A stretch of 64,000 nt of DNA from contig NZ_AUHR01000006.1 of assembly GCF_000423285.1 (NCBI RefSeq), positions 1 to 64,000 on the forward strand, written 5' to 3'. Below, piece after piece: positions 39,126 to 49,323 of the stretch (its first letter is position 1; the number at the start of each line of letters is the position of its first letter). The DNA is from Laribacter hongkongensis DSM 14985. GTDB lineage: Bacteria > Pseudomonadota > Gammaproteobacteria > Burkholderiales > Aquaspirillaceae. The position numbers were made by a program, and so were the translations under genes. The notes under the pieces were generated by a model, which was given only the letters and a program-made list of their open reading frames with translations, was not told the DNA's origin and ran no database searches.

Positions 39126-40739
39126 TCAGACCGTAAAGCGCGACACCGATTCGCGCAGGCTGTGGGTCAGCTTGTGCAGCTCGACCGTTGCCGCAGCCGT
39201 TTCATGCGCCACGCCAGCGTTGGCCGCCGCGCCCTGGGCGATCCGCTCGACGTGCTGGGCAATGTCGTTGCTGGCCAGGCTCTGCTCGCTCAGCGAGTGC
39301 GAAATGTCGTTGACGACGCTGACTACCTCACCGGCACTGTCCTGAATGCGGGTAATGGCAGCTCCGCCTTCTGCGGCCAGAGCCACACCGCTTTTCGCCC
39401 GGCCGACCGCATCGGCAATGGTATTGCGCGAAACATCCGAAGTTGTCTGGATGGCCCCGATCATCGCTGCGATTTCCTGGGTCGCACTGGTGGTCCGCTC
39501 TGCCAGCTTGCGCACCTCGTCGGCCACCACGGCAAAGCCGCGCCCCATTTCTCCGGCCCGGGCCGCCTCGATGGCCGCATTCAGTGCCAGCAGGTTGGTC
39601 TGCTCGGCCACGTCGCGGATCACGGTCATGATGGTCTTGATCGACTCGGTCTTGTCGGCCAGCTCGCGGATCGACTCGCTGGCCACGCCCACTTCACTGC
39701 TGATCTGCTCGATTTCGTTGACCGTGCGATGGATCACGTCGGCACTCTGGCGGGAAATTTCTCCCGAAGCCTGCGACTGGTCCCGCGCCACATTGGCGTG
39801 GTCGGCAATGTGCTGGATGCTGGTGGTCAGCTGTTCGATGGCAGCGGCCATGGCGGCGGCAGCCTGGCTTTGCTGCTCGGAATGGCTGGCGTTGACCTCG
39901 GCATGCTCTTCAATCCGGCCGGCCATCTGCCCCAGCTCGTTGGCGCTGCGGATAATCCCGGCAATCAGCTCACGCAGGTTGCCCTGCATGTCGGCAATGG
40001 CCGCCAGCAGGCTGCTGTTGTCCCCCGGCGCCAGCCGGACCTGCGTACCCAGCTGCCCGGAGGCGATCTGGCGCACGATCTGCACGGCGTAGGCCGGCTC
40101 GCCACCCAGTCCTTTCAGAAGCCCGCGCACGATCATCAGGCTTGAGACGATCAGCACCACCACCAAGATGGCGATCAGGGCCAGCTGCACATAGGCAGCC
40201 TGCCAGAAGGCCCCTTCGATATCGTCAACATAGGCACCGGTCAGCACCACCCATTTCCAGTCACCCGACTGCTTCGCATAGGAAATCTTGTCGACCGGTT
40301 CGCTGGCTCCCGGCTTGTCCCAGCGGTAGTACAGCTCGCCGTTGCCCTGCATGGCCGAACGGATCAGGTCACCGAACAGGTGGCCGTCAGGTGTCTTGAC
40401 GGTATTGGCACTCTGGCCCACCAGCCTGGCATTGGCGCCGTGCGCCACGAATTTCATGTCCTGATCGACGATGAAGAAATAATCCTTGCCGTCATACCGC
40501 ATCTTGGACACCACCTGGCGCGCCAGGTGCTCGGCGTCCTCGCGCTCCAGCCGGCCGGCAGCCGCTTCGCCTTCGTAGTACGTCACCGTTGTCAGCGCGG
40601 TTTCCACCAGACTGCGCATTTTCTGCATCCGGTCGTCCAGCATGCTGATCCGCAGGCTGTGCAATCCCAGTACGCTGAGCAGCAGCAGTCCGGACAGCGC
40701 CAGCCCCACCAGAAGGAGAAGTTTGCTGCGCATCGTCAT
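39126..40739 (-). CDS. Methyl-accepting chemotaxis protein with Cache-type sensor
   Basis: A 537-residue transmembrane chemoreceptor. First membrane helix at about residues 7-29 ([20 protein letters not shown]), then a periplasmic sensor of about 150 residues with sCache-like features ([40 protein letters not shown]). The second helix is at about 188-210 ([19 protein letters not shown]), followed by a HAMP-like region and a cytoplasmic signalling domain. The signalling hairpin tip reads [20 protein letters not shown]. No C-terminal NWETF-type CheR tether. The ligand cannot be told from sequence. The start was taken at 40739; an ATG two codons later is equally possible. Confidence 0.92.
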   Translation of the reverse strand: MTMRSKLLLLVGLALSGLLLLSVLGLHSLRISMLDDRMQKMRSLVETALTTVTYYEGEAAAGRLEREDAEHLARQVVSKMRYDGKDYFFIVDQDMKFVAHGANARLVGQSANTVKTPDGHLFGDLIRSAMQGNGELYYRWDKPGASEPVDKISYAKQSGDWKWVVLTGAYVDDIEGAFWQAAYVQLALIAILVVVLIVSSLMIVRGLLKGLGGEPAYAVQIVRQIASGQLGTQVRLAPGDNSSLLAAIADMQGNLRELIAGIIRSANELGQMAGRIEEHAEVNASHSEQQSQAAAAMAAAIEQLTTSIQHIADHANVARDQSQASGEISRQSADVIHRTVNEIEQISSEVGVASESIRELADKTESIKTIMTVIRDVAEQTNLLALNAAIEAARAGEMGRGFAVVADEVRKLAERTTSATQEIAAMIGAIQTTSDVSRNTIADAVGRAKSGVALAAEGGAAITRIQDSAGEVVSVVNDISHSLSEQSLASNDIAQHVERIAQGAAANAGVAHETAAATVELHKLTHSLRESVSRFTV

Positions 40740-40881
40740 GATCAGGTCTCCTGACTTCCCCGTACCGGGCAAGTGATGGTTTATTCAATTGACCCGTAAT
40801 TCTACCGATTTTTAACCCATGAGAATTGCGCGAATGTAAAACACATATCCATGTTGACGAGCGGGGCATCCGGAAAACAGA

Positions 40882-40903
40882 CTGCCGCCCAAAAGGGCGG
40901 CAG
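40882..40903 (-). terminator. Hairpin after carbonic anhydrase gene
   Basis: A perfect 9-bp stem (CTGCCGCCC with GGGCGGCAG) and a 4-nt loop. On the minus strand it is followed by TCTGTTTTCC. It lies 33 nt after the stop of the carbonic anhydrase gene. Confidence 0.6.
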
Positions 40904-40935
40904 TTGCCGGTCCGGAAAAACGAACAAAAACAGTA

Positions 40936-41628
40936 TCAAGCCGTACCGGCCTCGATATCCCGATGCTCCAGCGGGCAGACCAGCGGCATGAATTGCCGGG
41001 TGTGCAAATTGCACCCGTGCAGGGCACCGTCACGAATGTCGAAGTACCAGCCATGCAGTTCCAGCGAACCGGCAGCAAAACGCTGCTGGATCCACGGATA
41101 GGTCAGCAGGTTGTCCAGCGAGATCAGGATCGACTGCCGCTCGGCAATTGCACGCTGGGTGGCGTCATCGCACACGGCGTAGTGCTGGTGGACATGATCG
41201 CAGACCGGCTCGGCGATCGACAGCCACTTGGCCAGATAGCCTCCTTCCGGTTGACGGGTGATGCCGTCCATCAAGGCGCGTATGCCGCCACAGCAGCCGT
41301 GCCCCAGCACGATGATGCGTTCGACCTCCAGTGAGGTCACGGCATATTCCAGTGCCGCCGACACGCTGTGATGGGTTTCGTGGGCATGGTCTTCGCACGG
41401 CGGAACCAGGTTGGCGATGTTGCGCACCACAAACAGTTCGCCAGGCTCGCAGCCCATCAGCATGGCCGGATCAACCCGGCTGTCGGCACAACCGATCACC
41501 ATCGTGGACGGTTGCTGGCCGTGCTGCAAATCCTCGAAGCGGAAATTCTCGGGATGATAGTAGTTGGTCTGGAAACGACGGAAACCGTCCAGAAACCGTT
41601 TGATGGCCGCAGAAATCTGATGGGGCAT
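40936..41628 (-). CDS. Beta-class carbonic anhydrase
   Basis: A 230-residue zinc enzyme interconverting CO2 and bicarbonate. Zinc ligands and catalytic dyad: Cys47, Asp49 and Arg51 in IGCADSRVDP, and His110 and Cys113 in VLGHGCCGG. The order and spacing match the beta class, and the FVVRNIANLVPP segment is conserved. It lies 12 nt after moaA on the same strand, so the two are probably one operon; the functional reason is unclear. Confidence 0.95.
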   Translation of the reverse strand: MPHQISAAIKRFLDGFRRFQTNYYHPENFRFEDLQHGQQPSTMVIGCADSRVDPAMLMGCEPGELFVVRNIANLVPPCEDHAHETHHSVSAALEYAVTSLEVERIIVLGHGCCGGIRALMDGITRQPEGGYLAKWLSIAEPVCDHVHQHYAVCDDATQRAIAERQSILISLDNLLTYPWIQQRFAAGSLELHGWYFDIRDGALHGCNLHTRQFMPLVCPLEHRDIEAGTA

Positions 41629-41640
41629 GCAATTTTCTCC

Positions 41641-42615
41641 TCAACCGCCGGTCATCGACATGAAGCGCATGATCTTGCGGGATTGTTCGCGGAACTCGTG
41701 GCGTTCCGGCTTGAGTTCAATGGCAGAGCGGATGGCCGCCGCCAGCTCGGCATCGCTGGCGCCACCGCGCAGCAGCGGCCGCAATTCCAGTTTTTCGTCC
41801 TGGCCAAGACACAGGTAGAGCGTTCCGTCCACCGACAGGCGCACGCGGTTGCAGGTGGCGCAGAAATGCTGGGAAATCGGCGTGATCAGGCCCAGGGTAA
41901 AGCACCCGTCGGCCGTTGCCCAGTAGCGGGCCGGCCCGCCGCCCAGTTCCACCGCCTGCGGTTGCAGGCCGAAGCGTCCGGTCAGGCGCGCCAGCACCGG
42001 CTGCAAGTCGAGGTAGCTGGCTTCGCGTCCGGTATCTCCGACCGGCATGGCCTCGATCAGCCGCAGGATGAAGCCGTGCTGCATGGCAAAAGCAACCATG
42101 TCCTCGATCTCGGCCTCGTTGACACCTGCCAGAGCCACCATGTTGAGCTTGATCGGCGCCAGGCCGGCAGCCTTGGCGGCCATCAGGCCCTCCAGGATGG
42201 CCGGCAGGCTGTCACGGCCGGTGAGTTCGGTCACGCAGTCGCGCCGCAGCGAATCCAGGCTGACATTGATGCGGTCTACCCCGGCAGCTTTCAGCGCTAC
42301 GGCATGCCGGGCCAGTTGCGTGGCATTGGTCGACAGCGACAGGTCGGCAAGACCGTCAATGCGTTTCAGCCGCGAGGCCAGCTCAGCCACACCGCGGCGC
42401 AGCAACGGCTCGCCCCCGGTCAGGCGTACCCGGCGCGTACCCAGCGCCACGAATACCCGCATGAGCCGTTCGGTTTCATCAAAGGTCAGCCAGTGCGCCG
42501 GCTCTTCAAAACCCTTGAAGCCCTTGGGCAGGCAATAGCTGCAACGCAGGTCGCAGCGGTCGGTCACCGACAGCCGGACATACTCGATGGTGCGACCGAA
42601 GCGGTCTTGCAGCAT
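41641..42615 (-). CDS. moaA: MoaA, GTP 3',8-cyclase (molybdenum cofactor)
   Basis: A 324-residue radical SAM enzyme for the first step of molybdopterin synthesis from GTP. The N-terminal cluster motif is CDLRCSYC (Cys21, 25, 28), with LTGGEPLLRRG next. The C-terminal cluster is in FCATCNRVRLSVDGTLYLC. The protein ends in Gly-Gly, which is required for activity in MoaA. No molybdenum cofactor riboswitch-like structure was seen upstream. The partner moaC is not in the window. Confidence 0.96.
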   Translation of the reverse strand: MLQDRFGRTIEYVRLSVTDRCDLRCSYCLPKGFKGFEEPAHWLTFDETERLMRVFVALGTRRVRLTGGEPLLRRGVAELASRLKRIDGLADLSLSTNATQLARHAVALKAAGVDRINVSLDSLRRDCVTELTGRDSLPAILEGLMAAKAAGLAPIKLNMVALAGVNEAEIEDMVAFAMQHGFILRLIEAMPVGDTGREASYLDLQPVLARLTGRFGLQPQAVELGGGPARYWATADGCFTLGLITPISQHFCATCNRVRLSVDGTLYLCLGQDEKLELRPLLRGGASDAELAAAIRSAIELKPERHEFREQSRKIMRFMSMTGG

Positions 42616-42678
42616 GGCCTCTCTCCGAATGAAACAGCGCGAACATTTTGCGCTCGGAAACGAAAAAACTGCCGCGAG

Positions 42679-42707
42679 TATAACGGCAAGCCCTTTCGTT
42701 GTTGCAA
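42679..42707 (-). promoter_or_regulatory. Candidate promoter for moaA
   Basis: On the minus strand TTGCAA (42702-42707), a 17-nt spacer and GTTATA (42679-42684); TATACT two bases further (19-nt spacer) is the alternative -10. It lies about 65 nt upstream of the moaA start. Confidence 0.4.
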
Positions 42708-42764
42708 ATGTCGTGGAAGGCTTCTTTGCCTATCCGCTCCGGGCGGAAAATACAGGAATGCCAG

Positions 42765-44279
42765 TTACCGGTTTAACACCAGAACCAGCAAGCCGGCCAC
42801 CAGAATCGCCAGCACCGACAGCAGTGCATTCTGGCGTTTCTGCTCGCGCATCAGCGCCATGTAGCCTTCGGTCAGCAGCTTGTCCGACGAGCCCGACAGC
42901 GCAGCATCCAGCTTGCGCGGCAGCTGCGGCAGCAGGGTGCCCCACTGTGGCACCTCGTTTTTCAGCTGGCGCAGCAGGCCGCGCCAGCCCATCTGTTCGT
43001 TCATCCAGCGGGTCAGGAACGGCTTGGCGGTGTCCCACAGGTTCAGGTCCGGGTCCAGCTGCCGCCCCAGCCCCTCGATATTGAGCAGGGTCTTTTGCAA
43101 CAGCACCAGCTGCGGCTGGATTTCCACATGAAAACGCCGGCTGGCTTCAAAGAGGCGCATCAGCACCAGCCCGAACGAAATCTCCGACAGCGGCCGGCCA
43201 AAGAACGGCTCGCACACCGCCCGCACGGCGGCCGCTAGCTGCTCGGGCCGCGTATCGGCCGGCACCCAGCCGGACTCGATGTGCGCCGTGGCCACCCGGT
43301 AATAGTCGCGGTTGAAGAAAGCCAGGAAATTGACCGCCAGATAGTGCTTGTCGGTTTCGGTCAGCGTGCCGACGATACCGAAATCCAGGGCAATGTAACG
43401 CCCGTCCGGCGCCACGAGGATATTGCCCGGATGCATGTCGGCATGGAAAAACCCGTCACGGAACACCTGGGTAAAGAAAATCTCCACCCCGAAGCGGGAC
43501 AGCTGTTTGAGGTCGATGCCGGCCGCCACCAGCCGGTCGATCTGGCCGACCGGAATGCCGTCCATCCACTCCAGCACCATCACGTTGCGGCAGGTGTAAT
43601 CCCAGTACACCTGCGGCACCACCAGCATGTCGGACTGCTCGAAATTGCGTCGCAGCTCGCTGGCGTTGGCAGCCTCGCGGGTCAGGTCCAGTTCGTCGTG
43701 CAGGTTGACGTCGAATTCGTCCACCACCTCGCGCGGCCGCAGGCGGCGACCGTCGCTCGACAGCCGCTCGACCCAGCCCGCCAGCGCATACATCAGCGCC
43801 AGATCGGCCTCGATCACCGGCCGGATGTCCGGACGCAGCACCTTTACCGCCACCACCGTTCCGTCGAACAGGCGCGCCTTGTGCACCTGCGCGACCGAGG
43901 CACTGGCCACCGGCACCGGGTCGAATTCGGCAAACAGCTCGGCCACCGGTCGCCCCAGGCTCCGTTCGACCTCGCGCTGAGCCAGTGCACCGTCAAACGG
44001 CGGCACCCGGTCCTGCAGGCGGGCAAACTCGTCGGCGTAATCCGGCGGCAACAGGTCACGCCGGGTGGACAACAACTGGCCGAACTTGACGAATACCGGT
44101 CCCAGGCTTTCCAGCGCCAGCCGCGCCCGCACCGGCAAGGGCAGCGACAGGTCACGCGGCAGCGGCAGCAGGCGGCACAGCGAATGCAGCAGCCGCAGAC
44201 GCGGCACGGCGGCAAAAAACTCGTCCAGCCCGTACCGGTAAAAGGTCAGGGCAATCCGGAAAAAACGGGTGAGAGACAT
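42765..44279 (-). CDS. ubiB: UbiB, ubiquinone biosynthesis atypical kinase/ATPase
   Basis: A 504-residue protein of the ABC1/ADCK/UbiB family, membrane-anchored by two C-terminal helices ([19 protein letters not shown]). It aids ubiquinone biosynthesis. Family motifs: [19 protein letters not shown] (KxGQ), the Ala-rich loop [24 protein letters not shown], and [12 protein letters not shown] with [11 protein letters not shown]. Full length. It lies 42 nt downstream of ubiJ in the same direction; ubiE, often the third member, is not adjacent here. Confidence 0.95.
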   Translation of the reverse strand: MSLTRFFRIALTFYRYGLDEFFAAVPRLRLLHSLCRLLPLPRDLSLPLPVRARLALESLGPVFVKFGQLLSTRRDLLPPDYADEFARLQDRVPPFDGALAQREVERSLGRPVAELFAEFDPVPVASASVAQVHKARLFDGTVVAVKVLRPDIRPVIEADLALMYALAGWVERLSSDGRRLRPREVVDEFDVNLHDELDLTREAANASELRRNFEQSDMLVVPQVYWDYTCRNVMVLEWMDGIPVGQIDRLVAAGIDLKQLSRFGVEIFFTQVFRDGFFHADMHPGNILVAPDGRYIALDFGIVGTLTETDKHYLAVNFLAFFNRDYYRVATAHIESGWVPADTRPEQLAAAVRAVCEPFFGRPLSEISFGLVLMRLFEASRRFHVEIQPQLVLLQKTLLNIEGLGRQLDPDLNLWDTAKPFLTRWMNEQMGWRGLLRQLKNEVPQWGTLLPQLPRKLDAALSGSSDKLLTEGYMALMREQKRQNALLSVLAILVAGLLVLVLNR

Positions 44280-44321
44280 ACGGCACACCAGCCTGCCGGT
44301 CATGCCGGCCGGCAAAAGGGT

Positions 44322-44879
44322 TTACGACAGGCGTTCCAGCCGCTTTTGCAGGCGGGCAGAAGCGTCGCGCAGCTCGTCCACCTCGTGGCAGAAACGCTCG
44401 ACATCCGCACGGCGCGCCAGCAAGGGTGCTTCTTCACGCCAGTGTTCGATCAGGCTCATGCCCAGTCGGGCAGCGATCTCGCCCTTGAGCCCCAGCGCCA
44501 GCCGCGCACTGCGTGCCAGCCGCTCGGCGGCCATGTCGCCCACCAGCCGCGACAGGTCTTCCGCACCGTCCCAGCGCAGCTTGCCCGCCAGCCGGGCCAG
44601 CTCGCCCGCCAGCTCGGCGTCGCCGCTGACGCTGACATCGGCACTGGATACCTCGCGCCCGGTCACGCGGCTGATCAGCACGCCGGCGCCGATGCGCACG
44701 ACGGCTTCCGGTTCACCGGCACAGCGTGCCCACAGGCCTTGACCGTCAATCACGCCGGTCACGGCCAGCGGGCCGCCTTCCAGCCGCACGCGCCGGCCGG
44801 CCAGCCGGGAAAATTCGGCCGCCAACTCCGGCTGCTGGGCAATCAGGTGGTTGATCAGGGCAAGTTGCGGACGCTGCAT
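44322..44879 (-). CDS. ubiJ: UbiJ, SCP2-domain ubiquinone biosynthesis accessory factor
   Basis: A 185-residue protein with an N-terminal SCP2 lipid-binding domain (about residues 15-110, including EFSRLAGRRVRLEGGPLAV and DVSVSGDAELAGELARL). A C-terminal coiled coil (DVERFCHEVDELRDASARLQKRLERL) follows. UbiJ with UbiK organises the soluble ubiquinone-synthesis complex. Family identity rests on domain order and adjacency to ubiB. Confidence 0.88.
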   Translation of the reverse strand: MQRPQLALINHLIAQQPELAAEFSRLAGRRVRLEGGPLAVTGVIDGQGLWARCAGEPEAVVRIGAGVLISRVTGREVSSADVSVSGDAELAGELARLAGKLRWDGAEDLSRLVGDMAAERLARSARLALGLKGEIAARLGMSLIEHWREEAPLLARRADVERFCHEVDELRDASARLQKRLERLS

Positions 44880-44904
44880 GGTCAGGCCTCGGGCAGGAAC
44901 ACCA

Positions 44905-45573
44905 TCAATCGTGCAGGAACATCACCGGCCAGCCATGCGCTTCGGCATGCGCGCGCAACAGCTCGTCCGGGTTGACCGCCACCGGATGCGTCACGACGCT
45001 CATCAGCGGAATGTCGTTGCGCGAGTCGCTGTAGAACCAGCTCCGGTCAAAATCTTCCAGTCGCTGGCCCCGGCTGGCGAGCCAGTCGTGCAGGCGGTGG
45101 ATCTTACCGTCCTGGAATGACGGCAGGCCGCTGGGGCGGCCGGTAAAGCGGCCGTCCGGGCCTTCTTCCAGTTCGGTGGCGATCAGGTGTTCCACGCCCA
45201 GTTCGGTCGCAATGGGGCCGGTGACGAAACGGTTGGTGGCCGTCACGATCACCACCAGATCGCCCGCATCCTGGTGGGCCGCCACTTGCGCCCGTGCCTT
45301 GTCGGTGATCAGCGGCCGGATGTGGTCTTCGAGGAATTCGGCATGCCAGGCGTCCAGCTCGGCGCGGTCGCGGCCGGCAAGCGGCGAGAGCTGGAAGTCC
45401 AGAAAGGCGTAAATGTCGAGCGTGCCGTCCTTGTACTGCTCGTAGAAGCGGTCGCTTTCGCGCGAGTAGTATGCGGCATCCACGATGCCCTTCTTGATCA
45501 GGAAGCCGGGCCACTCCACGTCGGAATCGCCGGACAGCAGGGTATGGTCGAGGTCGAACAGGGCAAGGTTCAT
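44905..45573 (-). CDS. HAD-IB family phosphatase
   Basis: A 222-residue HAD hydrolase of the SerB-like IB subfamily. Motif I is LALFDLDHTLLSGDSDVEW, motif II lies in VVIVTATNRFV, and motif IV reads YSDSRNDIPLM. The substrate is not known; relatives are annotated as phosphoserine phosphatase-like or phospholipid phosphatases. The start overlaps the hda stop by 4 nt (ATGA). hda followed by this HAD gene is a common betaproteobacterial and pseudomonad arrangement. Confidence 0.88.
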   Translation of the reverse strand: MNLALFDLDHTLLSGDSDVEWPGFLIKKGIVDAAYYSRESDRFYEQYKDGTLDIYAFLDFQLSPLAGRDRAELDAWHAEFLEDHIRPLITDKARAQVAAHQDAGDLVVIVTATNRFVTGPIATELGVEHLIATELEEGPDGRFTGRPSGLPSFQDGKIHRLHDWLASRGQRLEDFDRSWFYSDSRNDIPLMSVVTHPVAVNPDELLRAHAEAHGWPVMFLHD

Positions 45574-46241
45574 GGATGTTGTCTGGAGGTTTGCAGGATG
45601 TGTTTGACCAGCGGCACGGTAATCGGCTTTTGCAGCGCCAGCGAATAGTGGTCGAGCGCGTCGACCATGCTGACCAGCGAAGCCATGTCGCGCCGCCAGT
45701 GGGTAATCAGCCAGCGCAGCACATCCTCGGGCACGTTCACGAGGCGCATCTGCGCATGGCGGCGCAGGGCGGCGAGCTTGTCGGCATCGCTCATGGCCTG
45801 CACCTGGAACACCAGCCCCCAGCCCAGCCGCGTGCGCAGGTCGTCACGCAGCTTCAGGCGCTGAGGCGGCTCGCGTCCGGCGGTCAGCAACTGGCCGTCG
45901 CTGTCCCGCAGGGAGTTGAAGATGGAAAACAGCGTGATCTGGTCGTCCGGCTCCAGTTCGTCGACATGGTCGACCGCCACGCAGCGCGCCTCGCGCGCAA
46001 AGTCCGGCAGTTTTTCCGCCCGCGCATCCAGATAGATGGCAGCCCGCCCCACGGCATTGGCATGCTCGACCCACTGTTGCAGCAGATGGGTCTTGCCGAC
46101 GCCGGCGGCCCCCCACAGATAGATGAAGCGCTCGCCCTGCGCATCGGTCAGGGCGGCAATGATCTGGCGGTTGTGCTCGGCGATGAAATGGTCAAATGCC
46201 GGGGCCGGAGGCGGGGTGAGGTCGAGAACGAGTTGGTCCAA
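45570..46241 (-). CDS. hda: Hda, DnaA regulatory inactivator
   Basis: A 223-residue AAA+ protein related to DnaA domain III. The N-terminus carries the sliding-clamp-binding QLVLDL. Walker A is WGAAGVGKTHLL and the Walker B-like VAVDHVDELEPDDQITLF follows; an arginine-rich sensor region lies in LRDDLRTRLGWG. Hda bound to the clamp stimulates ATP hydrolysis by DnaA and so prevents over-initiation of replication. Length and clamp motif fit Hda and not full DnaA, which is longer and has a DNA-binding domain. Confidence 0.92.
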   Translation of the reverse strand: MDQLVLDLTPPPAPAFDHFIAEHNRQIIAALTDAQGERFIYLWGAAGVGKTHLLQQWVEHANAVGRAAIYLDARAEKLPDFAREARCVAVDHVDELEPDDQITLFSIFNSLRDSDGQLLTAGREPPQRLKLRDDLRTRLGWGLVFQVQAMSDADKLAALRRHAQMRLVNVPEDVLRWLITHWRRDMASLVSMVDALDHYSLALQKPITVPLVKHILQTSRQHP

Positions 46242-46253
46242 GGGGCAACAGGG

Positions 46254-47357
46254 TCAGGATGGACGGGATGACCGGGCGATTCTACGCCGATACCAGCGCG
46301 AGGCGTAGTAGCGCGCCAGCGCCTCGCGCCACAGCACGATCAGCACCGCCGATGCCGGCAGGGCCAGCAGCACGCCGACAAAGCCGAACAGGCTGCCCGC
46401 AGCCATCAGGGCAAAGATCACCAGCGCCGGGTGCAGGCCGATGCGGTCGCCCACCAGCCGCGGTGTGATGACGAAGCCTTCCAGCGTCTGGCCCACGGCG
46501 TAGACGCTCCACACCATCAGCATTTCCGGCAGCGTACCGTATTGCAGGATGGCCGCCATCGTGGCGAGCAGCACGCCGATGAAGGCGCCCACGTACGGAA
46601 TCGCCACCAGCAAGCCGGCCACCACCCCGATGGCAAATCCCGAATCCAGCCCGACAGCCAGCCAGCCGCCACCATAAAACGCCGCCATGATCAGCATCAC
46701 CGCCAGCTGGCCGCGCAGGTATTCGCCGACCATGTGGTCGATCTGGCCGCACAGCGAAGTCACACCGGCACGCCAGCGCGGCGGCAGCAGGCGCTCCACC
46801 GATGCCAGCAGGGTGTGCCAGTCGCGCAGCAGGTAAAACGCCAGCAGCGGCGTCAGCAGTACATTGGTCAGGAAAGTCAGTAGCGCAATGCCCTGGCTGG
46901 TCAGCGCTGGCAACAGGTTGGCCAGCGCCGAGCGCACCGATCCCAGATGAGCGGCCAGTCCGGTCTTGATCGAATTGACGTCGAAATGCACGGTAATGCC
47001 GAAAAACTCGTGGATGCGCGGCGAAACGGTGCGCTCCAGCCAGTCGACCAGCCCCGGCAGCCGGTCCACCAGCCCTTGGATCTGGCTGACGAACATCGGG
47101 ATGACCAGCAGCATGACCAGCACCACCAGCGCAATGGCCAGCAGCAGCATGAGATTGGTGGCCAGCGTGCGGTTGACCCCCATCCGGCCCAGCCGGTCGA
47201 CCACCGGCACGGCCATGTAGGCCAGGGCAAAAGCGGCGGCAAACGGCATCAGCACATCGGCCAGATGCCAGACCAGCCACAGGCAAAAGACCACGGCCAG
47301 CGCAAGCAGCAGGCGGCTCCAGAGGAAAACGGCAGGACGGCGGCGGTAGCGAGGCAT
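46254..47357 (-). CDS. AI-2E/PerM family permease
   Basis: A 367-residue membrane protein of the AI-2E transporter (PerM, UPF0118) family. About eight membrane segments; conserved stretches AFALAYMAVPVVDRLGRMG, LAFYLLRDWHTLLASVERLLP, YLRGQLAVMLIMAAFYGGGW and VGDRIGLHPALVIFALMAAG. Members export small molecules or act as sodium/proton antiporters; the substrate cannot be told. It is divergent from purM and precedes hda by 12 nt. Both neighbours are conserved around this family. Confidence 0.88.
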   Translation of the reverse strand: MPRYRRRPAVFLWSRLLLALAVVFCLWLVWHLADVLMPFAAAFALAYMAVPVVDRLGRMGVNRTLATNLMLLLAIALVVLVMLLVIPMFVSQIQGLVDRLPGLVDWLERTVSPRIHEFFGITVHFDVNSIKTGLAAHLGSVRSALANLLPALTSQGIALLTFLTNVLLTPLLAFYLLRDWHTLLASVERLLPPRWRAGVTSLCGQIDHMVGEYLRGQLAVMLIMAAFYGGGWLAVGLDSGFAIGVVAGLLVAIPYVGAFIGVLLATMAAILQYGTLPEMLMVWSVYAVGQTLEGFVITPRLVGDRIGLHPALVIFALMAAGSLFGFVGVLLALPASAVLIVLWREALARYYASRWYRRRIARSSRPS

Positions 47358-47503
47358 ATTTCGGGTAAAATGCGGCGACTGTAGCAGGTTTTCCCGGCAC
47401 GCGACGTGCGCCGGCGTGAACGTATACCAAATTCAGGATTTCCCGGCATCCCCAAGGCATGCCGGATGCGCTTCCCCCATTTGAGCAAGAAAGCGAGCCC
47501 TCC

Positions 47504-48538
47504 GTGACGCAATCCCTGAGCTACCGTGATGCGGGTGTCGACATCGACGCCGGCGATCAGCTCGTCGAGAACATCAAACCGTTTGCCAAGCGCACCATGC
47601 GCCCGGAAGTGCTGGGCGGCCTGGGTGGTTTCGGCGCACTGGTCGAGATCAGCAAGAAGTACCGCGAGCCGGTGCTGGTATCCGGCACCGACGGCGTCGG
47701 CACCAAGCTCAAGCTGGCCTTCGACTGGAACCGCCACGACACCGTCGGTATCGACCTCGTGGCCATGAGTGTCAACGACATTCTGGTGCAAGGCGCCGAG
47801 CCGCTGTTCTTCCTCGACTACTTTGCCTGCGGCAAACTCGACGTGGCACAGGCCACTGACGTGATCAAGGGTATTGCCGAAGGCTGCGAACAGGCCGGTT
47901 GCGCCCTGATCGGCGGCGAAACCGCCGAAATGCCCGGCATGTATCCGGTGGGAGAATACGACCTCGCCGGCTTTGCCGTCGGCGTGGTCGAAAAGAGCCA
48001 GGTCATCACCGGCCGCGACATCCGGCCGGGTGACGTGGTGCTGGGACTGGGCTCCAACGGCGTGCACTCCAACGGTTTCAGCCTCGTGCGCAAGATCATC
48101 GAGCGCGCCGGCCCGGACCTCGACGCCCCGTTCGACGGCGACCGGACCCTGCGTGACGCCATCATCGCCCCGACCCGCATCTACGTGAAACCGCTGCTCA
48201 AGCTGATGGCCGGCGTACTGGTCAAGGGCATGGCGCACATCACCGGCGGCGGCATCACCGAAAACACTCCGCGCGTGCTGCCGGACAACTGCGTGGCGCA
48301 GATCGATGCCGCCAGCTGGACGCTGCCCAAGCTGTTCCAGTGGCTGCAACAAGAGGGCAACGTCGACGCCCAGGAAATGTACCGCACCTTCAACTGCGGC
48401 ATCGGCATGGTCGTCATCGTCGCGCCGGAGCAGGCCGACGCAGCCACTGCCCTGCTGACGGCAGAGGGCGAAACCGTCCATCGCCTCGGCCTGGTGCGTG
48501 CCCGCCAGGGTGACGAACACCAGACGCAGATCGCCTGA
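47504..48538 (+). CDS. purM: PurM, phosphoribosylformylglycinamidine cyclo-ligase
   Basis: A 344-residue AIR synthetase, fifth step of purine synthesis. Starts [20 protein letters not shown]; also [45 protein letters not shown] and [16 protein letters not shown]. Start taken at the GTG at 47504, which gives the usual family length. An in-frame ATG at 47459 would add 15 unlike residues. Followed by its own terminator and then purN. Confidence 0.95.
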   Translation: MTQSLSYRDAGVDIDAGDQLVENIKPFAKRTMRPEVLGGLGGFGALVEISKKYREPVLVSGTDGVGTKLKLAFDWNRHDTVGIDLVAMSVNDILVQGAEPLFFLDYFACGKLDVAQATDVIKGIAEGCEQAGCALIGGETAEMPGMYPVGEYDLAGFAVGVVEKSQVITGRDIRPGDVVLGLGSNGVHSNGFSLVRKIIERAGPDLDAPFDGDRTLRDAIIAPTRIYVKPLLKLMAGVLVKGMAHITGGGITENTPRVLPDNCVAQIDAASWTLPKLFQWLQQEGNVDAQEMYRTFNCGIGMVVIVAPEQADAATALLTAEGETVHRLGLVRARQGDEHQTQIA

Positions 48539-48556
48539 TCCGCCATCGCGCCTGCC

Positions 48557-48595
48557 AGCGCCGCGCGCCCGGGCCGCGGCGCTTTGTCGTTTTTG
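48557..48595 (+). terminator. Terminator of purM
   Basis: The arms AGCGCCGCG (48557-48565) and CGCGGCGCT (48575-48583) form a 9-bp stem, followed by TTGTCGTTTTT. It lies 18 nt after the purM stop and separates it from purN. Confidence 0.7.
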
Positions 48596-48678
48596 CCGGA
48601 CGGTGCCAGGCTTGAGAAAGCGCCCGCCGGCCTGTCCACAGGAGAACCTGCCGCTTGCGCCGGCAGCAGAGGACCGCC

Positions 48679-49314
48679 ATGAAAAAAATCGTCATCCTGA
48701 TTTCCGGCCGCGGCTCGAACATGCAGGCCATCGTCGAGGCTGCCATTCCCGGCGCCACCATTGCTGCCGTCATCTCCAACCGGCCGGATGCCGGCGGACT
48801 GGCGTGGGCGGCCGCCCGCGGCATCGAAGCCATCGGCCTCAACCACCACGACTACCACGACCGTGCGGCGTTCGATGACGCTCTGGCAGCCACCATCCAG
48901 CGCTTCAGCCCCGACCTTGTCGTGCTCGCCGGCTTCATGCGCATCCTGACCACCGGTTTCGTCAACCGCTTTGCCGGCCGCCTGCTGAACATCCACCCCT
49001 CGCTGCTGCCGGCCTTTCCCGGCCTGCACACCCACCAGCGCGCCATTGACGCCGGCTGTGCCGTCGCCGGCTGTACCGTGCATTTCGTCACGGCCGAGCT
49101 GGACCACGGTCCGATCGTCGCCCAGGCCGTCGTACCCGTCCTGCCCGACGACACGGCCGACACCCTGGCCGAGCGCATCCTGGTGCAAGAACACCAGGTG
49201 TATCCGCAGGCCGTGCGCTGGTTCGTGGAAGACCGCCTGACCATCGACGGACTGGCCGTACGCGTACGCGACGCCGCCCCGTCAGCCCGTGCCCGCCTGG
49301 GGCGGGCAGACTGA
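48679..49314 (+). CDS. purN: PurN, phosphoribosylglycinamide formyltransferase
   Basis: A 211-residue enzyme transferring formyl from 10-formyl-THF to GAR, third step of purine synthesis. Motifs: KKIVILISGRGSNMQAIVEA (phosphate binding), VVLAGFMRILTTGFVNRFAGR, and LLNIHPSLLPAFPGLHTH with the catalytic Asn and His; the catalytic Asp is in ELDHGPIVAQAVVPV. Start at the ATG at 48679, preceded by AGAGGA. Confidence 0.96.
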   Translation: MKKIVILISGRGSNMQAIVEAAIPGATIAAVISNRPDAGGLAWAAARGIEAIGLNHHDYHDRAAFDDALAATIQRFSPDLVVLAGFMRILTTGFVNRFAGRLLNIHPSLLPAFPGLHTHQRAIDAGCAVAGCTVHFVTAELDHGPIVAQAVVPVLPDDTADTLAERILVQEHQVYPQAVRWFVEDRLTIDGLAVRVRDAAPSARARLGRAD

Positions 49315-49323
49315 GCCTGCCGC

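Noticed and set aside
40740-40880. Sigma-28 promoter for the chemoreceptor
   Set aside because: A TAAA is followed at 15 nt by GGGTCAAT, which matches GCCGATAA at too few positions.
42616-42764. Possible molybdenum cofactor riboswitch before moaA
   Set aside because: The gap is short and no multi-stem structure with the conserved motifs was visible.
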